A stretch of DNA of 34,477 bases from a bacterium (lineage in GTDB: Bacteria > Verrucomicrobiota > Kiritimatiellia > CAIVKH01). Positions 6,958 to 14,837 of the stretch are shown here, one piece after another. Below the pieces are notes generated by a model, which ran no database searches, had not been told where the DNA came from, and worked only from the letters and a program-made list of their open reading frames with translations. Both the position numbers and the translations under genes were made by a program. Numbering within the stretch: position 1 is the stretch's first letter; the number at the start of each line of letters is the position of its first letter. The stretch is taken from the NCBI GenBank assembly GCA_030432155.1, contig JAUIHQ010000007.1, positions 1 through 34,477 of the forward strand, read 5' to 3'.

Positions 6958-6963
6958 GGCTAT

Positions 6964-7263
6964 ATGAAAAAGGCCAATATATCCTATACGAAAAACCACC
7001 TGAGTGAGTTGCTTCATCTGGTGCGTGAAGGTGAGTCTGTGCTTATCGTGGACCGGAAAACACCCATCGCGAAAATCGAACCGGTTACCTACAGCATCAG
7101 GAATCACAGTGCCTGGCTCGCGGACAAGGTCAGGAAGGGTTTGCTATCCGAGCCCCGGCAGAAGAAAACCGCATCGCCGCTTGCCGGGTGGAAACCGGTA
7201 CGATCGGCAACCGGGGCCGATGCGCTTGATGCGCTGAACCAGGATCGCGAGGACCGGGTATGA
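6964..7263 (+). CDS. vapB: Phd/YefM-like antitoxin of VapBC pair
   Basis: 99 residues. The N-terminal part (NISYTKNHLSELLHLVREGESVLIVDRKTPIAKIEPV) matches the DNA-binding fold of Phd/YefM-type antitoxins, with the typical strand-helix-helix-strand pattern ending in P-I-A-x-I-x-P. The C-terminal third is charged and probably wraps the toxin. I start at 6964 because the family begins shortly before this point and a -10 box is six bases upstream. It overlaps the toxin gene by four bases (ATGA). Confidence 0.82.
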   Translation: MKKANISYTKNHLSELLHLVREGESVLIVDRKTPIAKIEPVTYSIRNHSAWLADKVRKGLLSEPRQKKTASPLAGWKPVRSATGADALDALNQDREDRV

Positions 7264-7682
7264 AGTTCTGGGACGCCTCGGCCATTGTCCCGCTTCTCGT
7301 TCAACAGGCATCCAGCAGCGATGCTTTGCGAATACTCCGGGACGATTCAACCATGATTGTCTGGTGGGGGAGTCTCCTGGAATGCGAATCTGCGCTCGCT
7401 CGGCTTTATCGCCAGGCAGACCTGACAAGGGCGGATTACAGCCGGACCCGAAAGATGCTTGAGGAGCTGGCCCGGGCCTGGATCGAAGTAAAGCCTGCCG
7501 AAGAGGTAAGGAAGCGGGCGGCGAGGCTGCTTCGCGTTCATCCACTCCGGACCGCAGACGCCCTCCAGCTTGCCGCCGCCCTGGCGGTCGCTGAAGGTGA
7601 GTCACTCGAATTCGTCTGCACCGATAACCGCCTCGGTAACGCCGCCGAACTCGAAGGGTTCATTGTTTCACCTTCGGATTGA
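7260..7682 (+). CDS. vapC: VapC-like PIN-domain ribonuclease toxin
   Basis: 140 residues, a complete PIN-domain protein. The expected acidic residues are present: Asp5 (FWDASAIV), Glu43 (LLECESAL), Asp100 (LRTADALQL) and Asp122 (VCTDNRL). In VapC toxins these bind Mg/Mn and cut RNA, often tRNA or rRNA. Its ATG overlaps the antitoxin stop. All four catalytic positions are intact, so it should be an active toxin. The target RNA cannot be predicted. Confidence 0.9.
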   Translation: MKFWDASAIVPLLVQQASSSDALRILRDDSTMIVWWGSLLECESALARLYRQADLTRADYSRTRKMLEELARAWIEVKPAEEVRKRAARLLRVHPLRTADALQLAAALAVAEGESLEFVCTDNRLGNAAELEGFIVSPSD

Positions 7683-7694
7683 GAGTCCCTTTGA

Positions 7695-7811
7695 TTACAG
7701 TCCGAGCGCTTGCAGGCCTTCACCGGCGGTGACCGCGAGGTGCAGGTCGGCAATCGGCGACAGGGGTGTTTGATCGGGGTTGATCTCGATGATGAAGCCG
7801 CCGGTCCAACG
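7695..7811 (-). pseudogene. C-terminal fragment of a Sir2-family deacetylase
   Basis: Directly after the alcohol dehydrogenase stop, and in the same frame, the minus strand reads RWTGG then FIIEINPDQTPLSPIADL and a tail with AGEGLQAL before TAA at 7695. The pattern (I/V)EINP-x-x-TPL-x-x-x-AD-x-x-L-x-x-x-AGE matches the last strand and helix of NAD-dependent protein deacetylases (sirtuins). There is no start codon, NAD-binding GAG motif or zinc site before it: only about 38 codons of a ~240-residue protein remain. It looks like the leftover of a gene cut by the rearrangement that placed the dehydrogenase here. Confidence 0.75.
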
Positions 7812-8822
7812 TCAGTCGTCACGGGTCAGGACGATCCGGTACCGCGCCTTGCCCGATTCGAGGTGCGCGAACGCTTCGTTGATCCGCGACATGGGGAAGG
7901 TTTCCACCTGGGGGGCGATGTCATGCCGGGCGCAGAAGTCCAGCATCGTGCGGGTCGTGGCCGGACTGCCCAGCGGCGTGGAGGAAATCGATTTCTGCCC
8001 CATCAGCAGGCTGAAGACGCTGACCGGTATCGGCTCCAGCACCGCACCGACGATGTGCAGTTTTCCTTTCGGCCGCAACGCCTGAATGTAGAGATCCCAA
8101 TTCAGGGACGCATTGGCGGTCACGAGGATCATGTCCAGGGTGCCGGCGATGCTTTCAAGGTCGCTGTCTTCGCGCGAGGAAACGATGCGGTCGGCCCCGA
8201 ACGAGCGGGCCTCATCCGCCTTGTCCGGTGATGACGTGAAGGCGGTGACGTCACAGCCCCATTTGTCGAAGAACTGGAGGGCCATGTGACCGAGACCGCC
8301 GATGCCGACAACCCCGACCCGGTCGGTGGGCAGGACGTTGTACTGAACAATCGGGTTGAACACGGTGATGCCGCCGCAGAAGAGGGGACCGGCAGCCAGG
8401 CTTTCGACCTTCTCCGGAAGGGGGATTGCCCATGCCCAGTGACAGCGGACGCGATCCGCGAATCCGCCGAACCGGCCGAGGATGGTATCCTGCCGTTCCG
8501 GACACAGGTTGTGATCGCCGGCGAGGCAGGCATCGCATCCCATACAGCTCCGGGCAAACCATCCCAGGCCGACCCGCTGACCTTCTTTCACATGCTTCAC
8601 CGAGGAACCGACGGCAGCGACCCGCCCCGCCACCTCATGGCCTCCGACGAAGGGATACGCTGCATTGCCCCACTCGTTCTTCCAGACGGAAAGGTCCGAG
8701 TGACAGATGCCGCAGGCTTCCACCTCAATGTCCACCTCATCCGGAGCAAGTTCCCCGGGATCATACTCAAACGGTTTGAATTCACCGCCCTGCTCGCGGG
8801 CCGCGTATGCGTGAATGGTCAT
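7812..8822 (-). CDS. Zinc-dependent alcohol dehydrogenase (CAD/YahK type)
   Basis: 336 residues, full length. It should reduce aldehydes or oxidise alcohols with NADP(H). Catalytic zinc ligands are Cys40 (CGICHSD), His62-Glu63 (GGHEVAG) and Cys149 (LFCGGITVF). Structural zinc is bound by Cys93, Cys96, Cys99 and Cys107. The Rossmann motif is GIGGLGHMA (about 173-181). The CHSD and LFCGGIT variants place it in the cinnamyl alcohol dehydrogenase-like branch. A Shine-Dalgarno (AGGAG, 8836-8832) precedes the ATG. It is transcribed alone, divergent from ptsP, and followed by a sirtuin remnant. Confidence 0.93.
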   Translation of the reverse strand: MTIHAYAAREQGGEFKPFEYDPGELAPDEVDIEVEACGICHSDLSVWKNEWGNAAYPFVGGHEVAGRVAAVGSSVKHVKEGQRVGLGWFARSCMGCDACLAGDHNLCPERQDTILGRFGGFADRVRCHWAWAIPLPEKVESLAAGPLFCGGITVFNPIVQYNVLPTDRVGVVGIGGLGHMALQFFDKWGCDVTAFTSSPDKADEARSFGADRIVSSREDSDLESIAGTLDMILVTANASLNWDLYIQALRPKGKLHIVGAVLEPIPVSVFSLLMGQKSISSTPLGSPATTRTMLDFCARHDIAPQVETFPMSRINEAFAHLESGKARYRIVLTRDD

Positions 8823-8848
8823 GTTTTCGTTCTCCTCTCTGTACGGCT

Positions 8849-8876
8849 ACTGTACCACTACCTGTGCGCCCTGCAA
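8849..8876 (-). promoter_or_regulatory. Candidate alcohol dehydrogenase promoter
   Basis: Minus strand: TTGCAG (8876-8871), 16-base spacer, TACAGT (8854-8849). This would give a leader of about 20 bases that carries the AGGAG site. Confidence 0.4.
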
Positions 8877-9016
8877 TGGCGGGGCCGGATTGATGGTCGC
8901 CTATTCCCGGGCGCCGGAATCATGATCCGGACCGTACATTCCCCATTCCTCTTGAGAATTGCCGTCCGGAGCGTTATTGCTATGTGGGCTCTAAACATGT
9001 TTCCGCGGATCAATCC

Positions 9017-11308
9017 ATGCCGACCAAGAAGGACAATGTAGATCTGATCTGCAGCATCGGCGAGCTGGCCGGGTTGTTTGAAAAGAGCGCCAGCCTCGAG
9101 GATTTTCTGCAGACGGTCGTCAGCATCGTGGCCTACCACATGCGGGCCGCGGTCTGCTCGGTCTACATCTATGAGGAAGACACCCAGGAGCTGGTGCTGA
9201 CCGCAACCCAGGGGCTCAGCATGGAAAACGCGGGGCAGGTGCGGCTCAAGCTCGGTGAAGGTCTCACCGGGCTTGCCCTCAAGGAGTTGCGTCCGATCCG
9301 CGAGGGAAGCGGTTTCCACAACCCCCACTTCAAGTACATCCCCGGAATCTACGAAGAGAAGTACCAGGCTTTTCTTGCCGTCCCCATCCTTCGCGGCCTG
9401 ACCCGGGTCGGGGTCATGGTGCTTCAGGATCCGGTGACGGACTATTTTGACGAGAATGATACCAAGGCCCTGCAGGCCATCGCCGCCCAGTTGGCGACGA
9501 CCATCGAGAACGCAAAGCTGTTGATGACCCTCCATCGGATGCGCTCGGACCTGGCCGCGGAGCTGAAGGAGGCCGAGGCGGAATTCCGGGAAACGCCGCG
9601 CTTCATCAAGGGGTCTCCCGGTGCGGGCGGTTACGCGACCGGGCGCCCCACCATTTTCTCCGCGGCGGGGGAGCAGTTTGTCGTTGATGACGCCCCGGCC
9701 GGGGCCGGCGGAACCCTTGAGGATTTTGAACGGGCGCTGAAGCGCACCGAGGAGCAGCTTGAGGATCTGCAGGTGCAGCTCGAAGAGAAGCTGGCCGATG
9801 TGGCCTCGATGATTTTCAGCGCGCACATTCTCATCGTGAAGGATCCCAAGTTTTCCGGGAGCATGTCCGAGCTGATCCGCAACGGAATGAGTGCGCGCAA
9901 CGCGATCATTACCGTGGTCGGGAACTACATCAGCATGTTTGCCGAAAGCAAGAACCCCCGGTTGCGGGAAAAGGTCCAGGATCTCAAGGATCTCGGACAC
10001 CGGCTGATTCACAACCTCGGGACCAACCAGGACGATGTGGGCGATTACGCCGACCATGTCGTCATCGCCGGGGAGCTCCTGCCGTCCGATGTGCTCAAGC
10101 TGCATGCACAGAATGCCGCCGGAATCATCATGGTCGGCGGCGGAATGACGGCGCATGTGGCCATCCTCGCCAGGTCGCTGGATCTCCCGATGGCCATCGT
10201 CAACGACCGCATTCTCTTCGACCTTCCGCCGGACCGTATGCTGCTGGTGGATGGCGACCAGGGCAATGTCTACATCGATCCCGACGACGAGGTCCTCAGC
10301 CAGTTCCGCGAGATGGAGGAAAGCCGCCGCGAAGCTGAATCCTTTGCCGCGTCGTGGGAAGGCCCCTTGGTTACCCGGGACGGGGTTGCCGTTCGAATTC
10401 TCGCCAACATCAACATGTTGAGTGAGCTCGAGGCGGCCCGCCGGCTGAAGGCGGAAGGCGTGGGGCTGTATCGCAGTGAATTTCCGTTCATTGTCCGCAG
10501 TAACTTCCCGTCGGAAGAAGAGCAGTACCGGGTATACCGGACCCTGGTCGAAGGGATGGGGGACCGGCCGGTTACCATGCGCACCCTCGATGTCGGCGGC
10601 GACAAGGCGCTTTCCTATTTTCCGGGCAAGCAGGAGAGCAACCCGTTTCTCGGGCTCCGCGCGATTCGATTCTCTCTGCGGTACAAGGATGTGTTTATCC
10701 AACAGCTTCGGGCCATGATCCGGGCCGGCGAAGGACACGCCCTGAGGATCATGTTCCCCCTGATTTCATCGGTGGATGATTTCCTGGAAGCCCGGGGGAT
10801 TCTCCGGCAATGCATCGAGGATCTCGGCCGCGAGAATGTCCCCCATCATCCCCGGCCGGATGTCGGGGTGATGATCGAACTGCCGGCCGCAGTCGAGGTG
10901 GTGGATGAGCTGGCGGCTGAAGCGGATTTTCTGTCCATCGGCGGCAACGACCTCGTGCAGTACACCCTCGCCGTGGACCGGACCAACGAACACATTTCCG
11001 ATATGTACCTGACCCATCACCCCGCGGTCCTGCGGGCGCTCAAGCGGATCGCCGTGGCGGCACAGAAACACAAGCGCTCCCTCTCATTCTGCGGCGAAGT
11101 CGCATCCAATCCCCGGCTGTTCACGTACCTGGCGGGAATCGGGGTCCGCGACTTCAGCGTGGATGCCCGTGCCATTCCGCGCATTCACAAGGCCCTGACA
11201 TCCCTTTCGGTGAAAGACGCCGAGGCGTTTTCGGGCAAACTTCTGGCCACCGCCACCATCCGCGATATCGAGAAGATCGCAATACCCGCACCCGGCGGAT
11301 CATCGTGA
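9017..11308 (+). CDS. ptsP: GAF-containing PEP-protein phosphotransferase (PtsP, EI-Ntr)
   Basis: 763 residues. It takes phosphate from phosphoenolpyruvate and passes it to an HPr/NPr partner in the nitrogen-type PTS, a regulatory phosphorelay. In order: a GAF sensor domain (about 10-170, with VCSVYIYEE and FKYIPGIYEEKYQAFLAVPI), the enzyme I N-terminal domain, the phospho-histidine loop GGGMTAHVAILARSLDLP (His380), and the PEP-binding barrel with LYRSEFPF, DVGGDKAL, GVMIELPAA, GGNDLVQYTLAVDR and the catalytic Cys692 (FCGEVASNP). The start is uncertain: an in-frame GTG at 8984 would add 11 residues, and neither has a strong ribosome site; 9017 gives the usual N-terminal length. No HPr or EIIA gene is adjacent, so its partners lie elsewhere. 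Confidence 0.92.
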   Translation: MPTKKDNVDLICSIGELAGLFEKSASLEDFLQTVVSIVAYHMRAAVCSVYIYEEDTQELVLTATQGLSMENAGQVRLKLGEGLTGLALKELRPIREGSGFHNPHFKYIPGIYEEKYQAFLAVPILRGLTRVGVMVLQDPVTDYFDENDTKALQAIAAQLATTIENAKLLMTLHRMRSDLAAELKEAEAEFRETPRFIKGSPGAGGYATGRPTIFSAAGEQFVVDDAPAGAGGTLEDFERALKRTEEQLEDLQVQLEEKLADVASMIFSAHILIVKDPKFSGSMSELIRNGMSARNAIITVVGNYISMFAESKNPRLREKVQDLKDLGHRLIHNLGTNQDDVGDYADHVVIAGELLPSDVLKLHAQNAAGIIMVGGGMTAHVAILARSLDLPMAIVNDRILFDLPPDRMLLVDGDQGNVYIDPDDEVLSQFREMEESRREAESFAASWEGPLVTRDGVAVRILANINMLSELEAARRLKAEGVGLYRSEFPFIVRSNFPSEEEQYRVYRTLVEGMGDRPVTMRTLDVGGDKALSYFPGKQESNPFLGLRAIRFSLRYKDVFIQQLRAMIRAGEGHALRIMFPLISSVDDFLEARGILRQCIEDLGRENVPHHPRPDVGVMIELPAAVEVVDELAAEADFLSIGGNDLVQYTLAVDRTNEHISDMYLTHHPAVLRALKRIAVAAQKHKRSLSFCGEVASNPRLFTYLAGIGVRDFSVDARAIPRIHKALTSLSVKDAEAFSGKLLATATIRDIEKIAIPAPGGSS

Positions 11309-11327
11309 CCGTCAGCGGCGATGCTTC

Positions 11328-12635
11328 ATGATCCGCGCGCTGCTCCTTGTACTTGCGGGTTTGACCGGCGTGGCTGCCGCCGGGCCCCTGTTTCAAGTAA
11401 CCGATCCCGGATCCCTCGGCGGGGGATACAGCCGCGCCTATGCCGTCAACAACCAGGGGGAGGTGGCCGGTGAGTCGGAAACCGCGGAAGGCTGGGTGCA
11501 TGCCTTTCTGTGGCGGGAGGGAGAGGGCATCCGGGATCTCGGAACCCTCGGAGGGTCGGTCAGCCGTGCGCTGGACATCAATCACAACGGGATGGTGATC
11601 GGCGAGGCCGAGGACGCCGATGGCCGCATGATGGCGTTCCGGTGGAGCGCCGGGGAGGGCATGACCGCGTTGCCCCTTTTGGCCGGGGCGATCGCCGGCC
11701 GGGCCGGCGCGGTCAACGACGAAGGTGTGATCGTGGGGGCGATGGATACGGCGGATGGCACGGTGCCCGTCTTCTGGCAGGATGGCGAGGTTCACCGCCT
11801 GCACATGCTTCCGGTGAGCGGACATGTTCAGCTTCATGACATCAATGACGAGGGGGATATCGTTGGCCAGGTGGAAGCGGGGCCGCTTGAATCGTTTATC
11901 AGCTATGCATTTTATTATCGCCGGGCGGTGGAAGCTCCGAGCCTCACCACCTTCCGCTTCATTTCCAGCGAAACCCCCAGCGCGGCTCAGTCGGTGAACG
12001 CAGACGGGATGGCGGCGGGGTTCACGACATCCGGCGGCCGCGCGCATGCATTTCTCTATGACCGGCGACATGCCGCGGAAGGCCTTGTCGATATCGACAC
12101 CCTGACCAACTTCTACAGTGCCGCCCTCGGTGTGAACCGGCAGGGGTGGGTCGTCGGCGAATGCATCATCCACGAAGCGGAGGATGCCCATGCCTTCTTC
12201 TTCAACGGAACCCGATTGCTTCTACTCGATGACCTGGTGGATGGGGGCGAAGCCTGGGATTTCGTTCGCGCCCACGGGATCAACGACAAGGGATGGATTG
12301 TCGGCCAGGGTCTGCAGGGTGAAGACGAACGGGCCTTTGTGCTTCGACCTTCAGGAAACCCGGAAGCGCCGGGGCTTCCCGGTATTGTACCGATGATCGC
12401 CATGGGCGATGACGGACTCCGTTTGACGGCCGAGGTCGTGGATGGGGAGCCTCCCCAGCGTCTGACCTGGGAGGTTGACGGCGCGGTCGCCGGCACCGCG
12501 TGGGAGCCGCCTTTCCACCTCACCATACCCGAACCGGCAGTGGGTTCCTGTATTCAGGCTGTCGGCTACTGGTGGAGCGGTCAACGCATCCGGTCCGCTC
12601 GCACACGATGGGCGGGACGTGAGGGTGAAGAATAG
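11328..12635 (+). CDS. Secreted HAF-repeat protein
   Basis: 435 residues with a clear signal peptide (MIRALLLVLAGLTGVAAAG). The body is a series of repeats, each with an A-x-x-(V/I)N-x-x-G-x-(V/I)-x-G core and a H/Y-A-F strand: HAFLW, MAFRW, YAFYY, HAFLYD, HAFFF, RAFVL. This is the probable extracellular HAF-repeat family, which likely forms a beta-propeller or similar repeat fold; its role is not known. The last ~85 residues are a non-repeat domain. The gene starts 19 bases after ptsP without a good Shine-Dalgarno and may be read from the ptsP transcript. Confidence 0.8.
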   Translation: MIRALLLVLAGLTGVAAAGPLFQVTDPGSLGGGYSRAYAVNNQGEVAGESETAEGWVHAFLWREGEGIRDLGTLGGSVSRALDINHNGMVIGEAEDADGRMMAFRWSAGEGMTALPLLAGAIAGRAGAVNDEGVIVGAMDTADGTVPVFWQDGEVHRLHMLPVSGHVQLHDINDEGDIVGQVEAGPLESFISYAFYYRRAVEAPSLTTFRFISSETPSAAQSVNADGMAAGFTTSGGRAHAFLYDRRHAAEGLVDIDTLTNFYSAALGVNRQGWVVGECIIHEAEDAHAFFFNGTRLLLLDDLVDGGEAWDFVRAHGINDKGWIVGQGLQGEDERAFVLRPSGNPEAPGLPGIVPMIAMGDDGLRLTAEVVDGEPPQRLTWEVDGAVAGTAWEPPFHLTIPEPAVGSCIQAVGYWWSGQRIRSARTRWAGREGEE

Positions 12636-12678
12636 ACGACCGGTGCGGCCTGCCCTCGTCCTGCGGCGGATGGACCCT

Positions 12679-12707
12679 GTGGCATCCCGCGCATGTTGAT
12701 GTATAAT
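12679..12707 (+). promoter_or_regulatory. Promoter with perfect TATAAT box, probably leaderless
   Basis: GTGGCA (12679-12684), 17-base spacer, TATAAT (12702-12707), then six bases to the ATG at 12714. Transcription would begin at the start codon itself. Confidence 0.6.
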
Positions 12708-12713
12708 GCTGCC

Positions 12714-13931
12714 ATGACGAGATTCCTCTACAGGGCGGCGGGACTGCTTCTGGTGTCTGCATGTTTCGCTCAGGCTGCGGACTACGGCCGGCGAGGCCCG
12801 TATGCCGTGCAGCAGACGGCGATTGACATAACCCGCGCCGACCAGACTCGGTTCAGCGCTCTTGTCTTTTATGCGCCGGACGCCGGCCCCGGCCGGCCCG
12901 TGGTCTGTTTCGGTCACGGTTTCCTGTCTCCGCCCTCCCTCTACACCGTCACATTACGTCATCTCGCATCGTGGGGTTATCTCGTGGTGGCGCCTCAGTC
13001 GGCGCTTGAACTCTTCCCCGATCATGATGCCTATGCCCGGGATCTTGTGTCGGCGATCGAAGAAGTCCGCAGGGCCTCGGCCTCTCCCTGGCACCTGCTT
13101 TACGGTCTGGCTTCGCCCGATTCCGAGGCGGTGGTCGGCCATTCCATGGGCGGGGGTGCGGCGATTCTTTCTACCCGGTACGGGAGGCCGGATGCCGTGG
13201 TGACCCTCGCGGCCGCCGAAACCCGCCCTTCGGCCATACGCGCCGCTGCCGACATCGCAACCTCAACCGGCTTTGACGGTACCGCCATGCTGTTTATCAC
13301 CGGCCGCCGCGATACCATTACCCCCTCCCCCCGGCACACCCAGCCGATGTTCGAAGCGATGAACATCGCCCGGGCCTGGGCCGATATCCGCGGTGGATCC
13401 CACTGCGGGTTTGTCGGATTCCCTCTCCCCGACGCGGTTTGTGATGATGCGCTGATCCCCCTGGCGTGGCAACTGAACCGGACGCATCGCCTCCTGACCG
13501 CCTTCCTCGAATTCCGTTTTCAGGCATCCGCTGAGGCGTGGGATGACATGTGGGGGGCGGGGGCGGTCATGGATCCTTTGCTGACCTGGCGATATGCGAG
13601 AGGGGTGGAGGTGGAGCCGCCTTCGACGGTGATCGAAGCCCGGGTCGGGGAAACGGTCGAGTATAGCTTCACCTTGCGAACCACCGGGACCGTCGGTGAC
13701 ACCTATCGCATAGAGCTGGAAAGCAACGCCGAGATCCTGACCCGGCTTCCGGCGTCGGTGACGCCCGGCGGTCCGGTTGGGTTCCGGATCCGCGCGGTCA
13801 AATCCTCCGTCGTCCGCGATTATATCCTGATCCGCTTCATACCTGATGGGGCGGCCGCGGACGGGGAACCGGCGTTGTCCACCGGAGGAACCTGGCATCG
13901 GACGGAGCTGGTTCTCATCGGGGACAGGTAA
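12714..13931 (+). CDS. Secreted alpha/beta hydrolase with C-terminal beta domain
   Basis: 405 residues. A signal peptide (MTRFLYRAAGLLLVSACFAQAA) leads to an alpha/beta-hydrolase domain of the chlorophyllase/polyester-hydrolase type. The oxyanion motif is GHGF (67-70), the nucleophile is Ser144 in GHSMGGGAA, the acid Asp200 (GRRDTITP) and the base His230 (GGSHCGFV). The substrate is probably an ester, perhaps a lipid or polyester; it is not certain. Residues from about 300 form a beta-sandwich-like tail (VGETVEYSFTLRTTGTVGDTYRIEL), as in adhesion or alpha-galactosidase-associated domains. I use the ATG at 12714, not 12693, because it begins a proper signal peptide and sits six bases after TATAAT. 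An inverted repeat TAATACC...GGTATTA (13929-13959) covers the stop. Confidence 0.85.
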   Translation: MTRFLYRAAGLLLVSACFAQAADYGRRGPYAVQQTAIDITRADQTRFSALVFYAPDAGPGRPVVCFGHGFLSPPSLYTVTLRHLASWGYLVVAPQSALELFPDHDAYARDLVSAIEEVRRASASPWHLLYGLASPDSEAVVGHSMGGGAAILSTRYGRPDAVVTLAAAETRPSAIRAAADIATSTGFDGTAMLFITGRRDTITPSPRHTQPMFEAMNIARAWADIRGGSHCGFVGFPLPDAVCDDALIPLAWQLNRTHRLLTAFLEFRFQASAEAWDDMWGAGAVMDPLLTWRYARGVEVEPPSTVIEARVGETVEYSFTLRTTGTVGDTYRIELESNAEILTRLPASVTPGGPVGFRIRAVKSSVVRDYILIRFIPDGAAADGEPALSTGGTWHRTELVLIGDR

Positions 13932-13983
13932 TACCAGTCGGAAGAACGTATCGGTATTATTCCAGCCTTCCTCAATAGGTTTC

Positions 13984-14028
13984 GGGTGTCAGGTTTCAGG
14001 CCCTCCTGACACCCGAACACTGAAACCT
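13984..14028. repeat. Nested inverted repeat
   Basis: GGGTGTCAGG (13984-13993) pairs with CCTGACACCC (14004-14013), and AGGTTTCAG (13991-13999) can alternatively pair with CTGAAACCT (14020-14028). It could fold in two exclusive ways; it may end the hydrolase transcript, though no T-run follows. Confidence 0.6.
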
Positions 14029-14136
14029 GGAACCAAATCGTCTGGCGCATTTATACCTGTAAGTATCTGCGATTGGTATAAGTTGTCCGGCACCTCACGC
14101 CCGGATAAATTTCCGCAATCAATCACCGCAATATCC

Positions 14137-14165
14137 TTGACAACAAGAACTTAAACAATTAAGTA
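14137..14165 (+). promoter_or_regulatory. Candidate upstream promoter of the amylase operon
   Basis: A perfect TTGACA (14137-14142) with a weak TAAGTA 17 bases on (14160-14165). The flanking sequence is AT-rich. Confidence 0.35.
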
Positions 14166-14177
14166 AAAATATCTATC

Positions 14178-14213
14178 AAAACGCTTTACAAAAACGCTCT
14201 ACCCGCCTACATA
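14178..14213 (+). promoter_or_regulatory. Candidate operator/promoter of the amylase operon
   Basis: AAAACGCTTTAC (14178-14189) is followed 13 bases on by AAAACGCTCTAC (14191-14202). TTTACA (14185-14190) and TACATA (14208-14213) are spaced 17 bases like a -35/-10 pair. The same CGCTTTAC word with the same spacing to a TAC-hexamer occurs before the other polysaccharide enzyme (31749-31780). AAACGCTTT resembles sites of LacI-family sugar repressors; that is inference. Confidence 0.45.
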
Positions 14214-14270
14214 TGGTTCCTGCGTGTCACATGAAACGAACAGGATTGTGGCGGTTGCACAGACATACCT

Positions 14271-14837
14271 ATGAAGATGACTCGATACATGGTGGAGAGC
14301 GGGATCCGTTCACGGTTGCGGCTTGATGTTGCGGTCGGGAAGGGCTGGTCCATGCATGCCGCATGTACCATCCTTCTGGCAGGCCTTCTCAACGCGGTTC
14401 CCGTTTCTCGGGGTTTTGCCGAGTCCGGGCTGACCGTACATCTCGCGCGGCCGGGGGTGCAGGGCGAAACAGAGATGCATCGCGTCTCGGATCATGTCTG
14501 GCGCGGATGGATCCGCGGAGGTCTCGATGTCATGATCCAATTTCACACGCTTCGCGACGGTGAGCATCGGATCTTCACCGCCTGTCACCAGGTGGATTAC
14601 ACCCCGCCCTGCGAAGGGTACGCCATGGCCGGCGGTCGAGGATGGATACGCTGTGATGCACCCCGGGGTACGCTCCTTCGCGTCTCGTTTCACGACCGCT
14701 CCGGCTGGTTCCGCATTGAAGAGGCCGGAGGTTCGCTGCCGGCGCCGGTATGCAACATTCATCAACAACATCCAACCGCGGACAGGTTCCTCGGAACATC
14801 GCTCCGCTATGAAACACGAGGAAAGAGCAAAACATGA
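14271..14837 (+). CDS. Small exported protein of unknown function, coupled to amylase
   Basis: 188 residues. A long basic N-region followed by a hydrophobic stretch (AACTILLAGLLNAVPVSRGFA) suggests export. The mature part is rich in Trp, Gly and beta-prone residues (VSDHVWRGWIRGGLDVMIQF, GYAMAGGRGWIRC) and has four cysteines. I do not recognise a family. Its stop overlaps the amylase start by four bases (ATGA), so the pair is translationally coupled and this protein probably acts with the amylase outside the cytoplasm, for example in substrate contact. A later ATG (14352) would give a shorter signal peptide; no clear ribosome site separates the two. Confidence 0.6.
   Translation: MKMTRYMVESGIRSRLRLDVAVGKGWSMHAACTILLAGLLNAVPVSRGFAESGLTVHLARPGVQGETEMHRVSDHVWRGWIRGGLDVMIQFHTLRDGEHRIFTACHQVDYTPPCEGYAMAGGRGWIRCDAPRGTLLRVSFHDRSGWFRIEEAGGSLPAPVCNIHQQHPTADRFLGTSLRYETRGKSKT

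Larger units (their letters stand above)
13932..14270. other. Intergenic region: hairpins, then AT-rich promoter zone
   Basis: The first half holds inverted repeats, including the nested hairpin at 13984-14028 and TTATACC/GGTATAA (14051-14081). From about 14110 the sequence turns AT-rich and holds a perfect -35 hexamer (14137-14142) and the CGCTTTAC promoter element (14182-14189) of the amylase operon. Confidence 0.6.

Noticed and set aside
8858-10738. 626-codon frame opposite ptsP
   Set aside because: Same reason: antisense to a clearly conserved gene, with a low-information translation.
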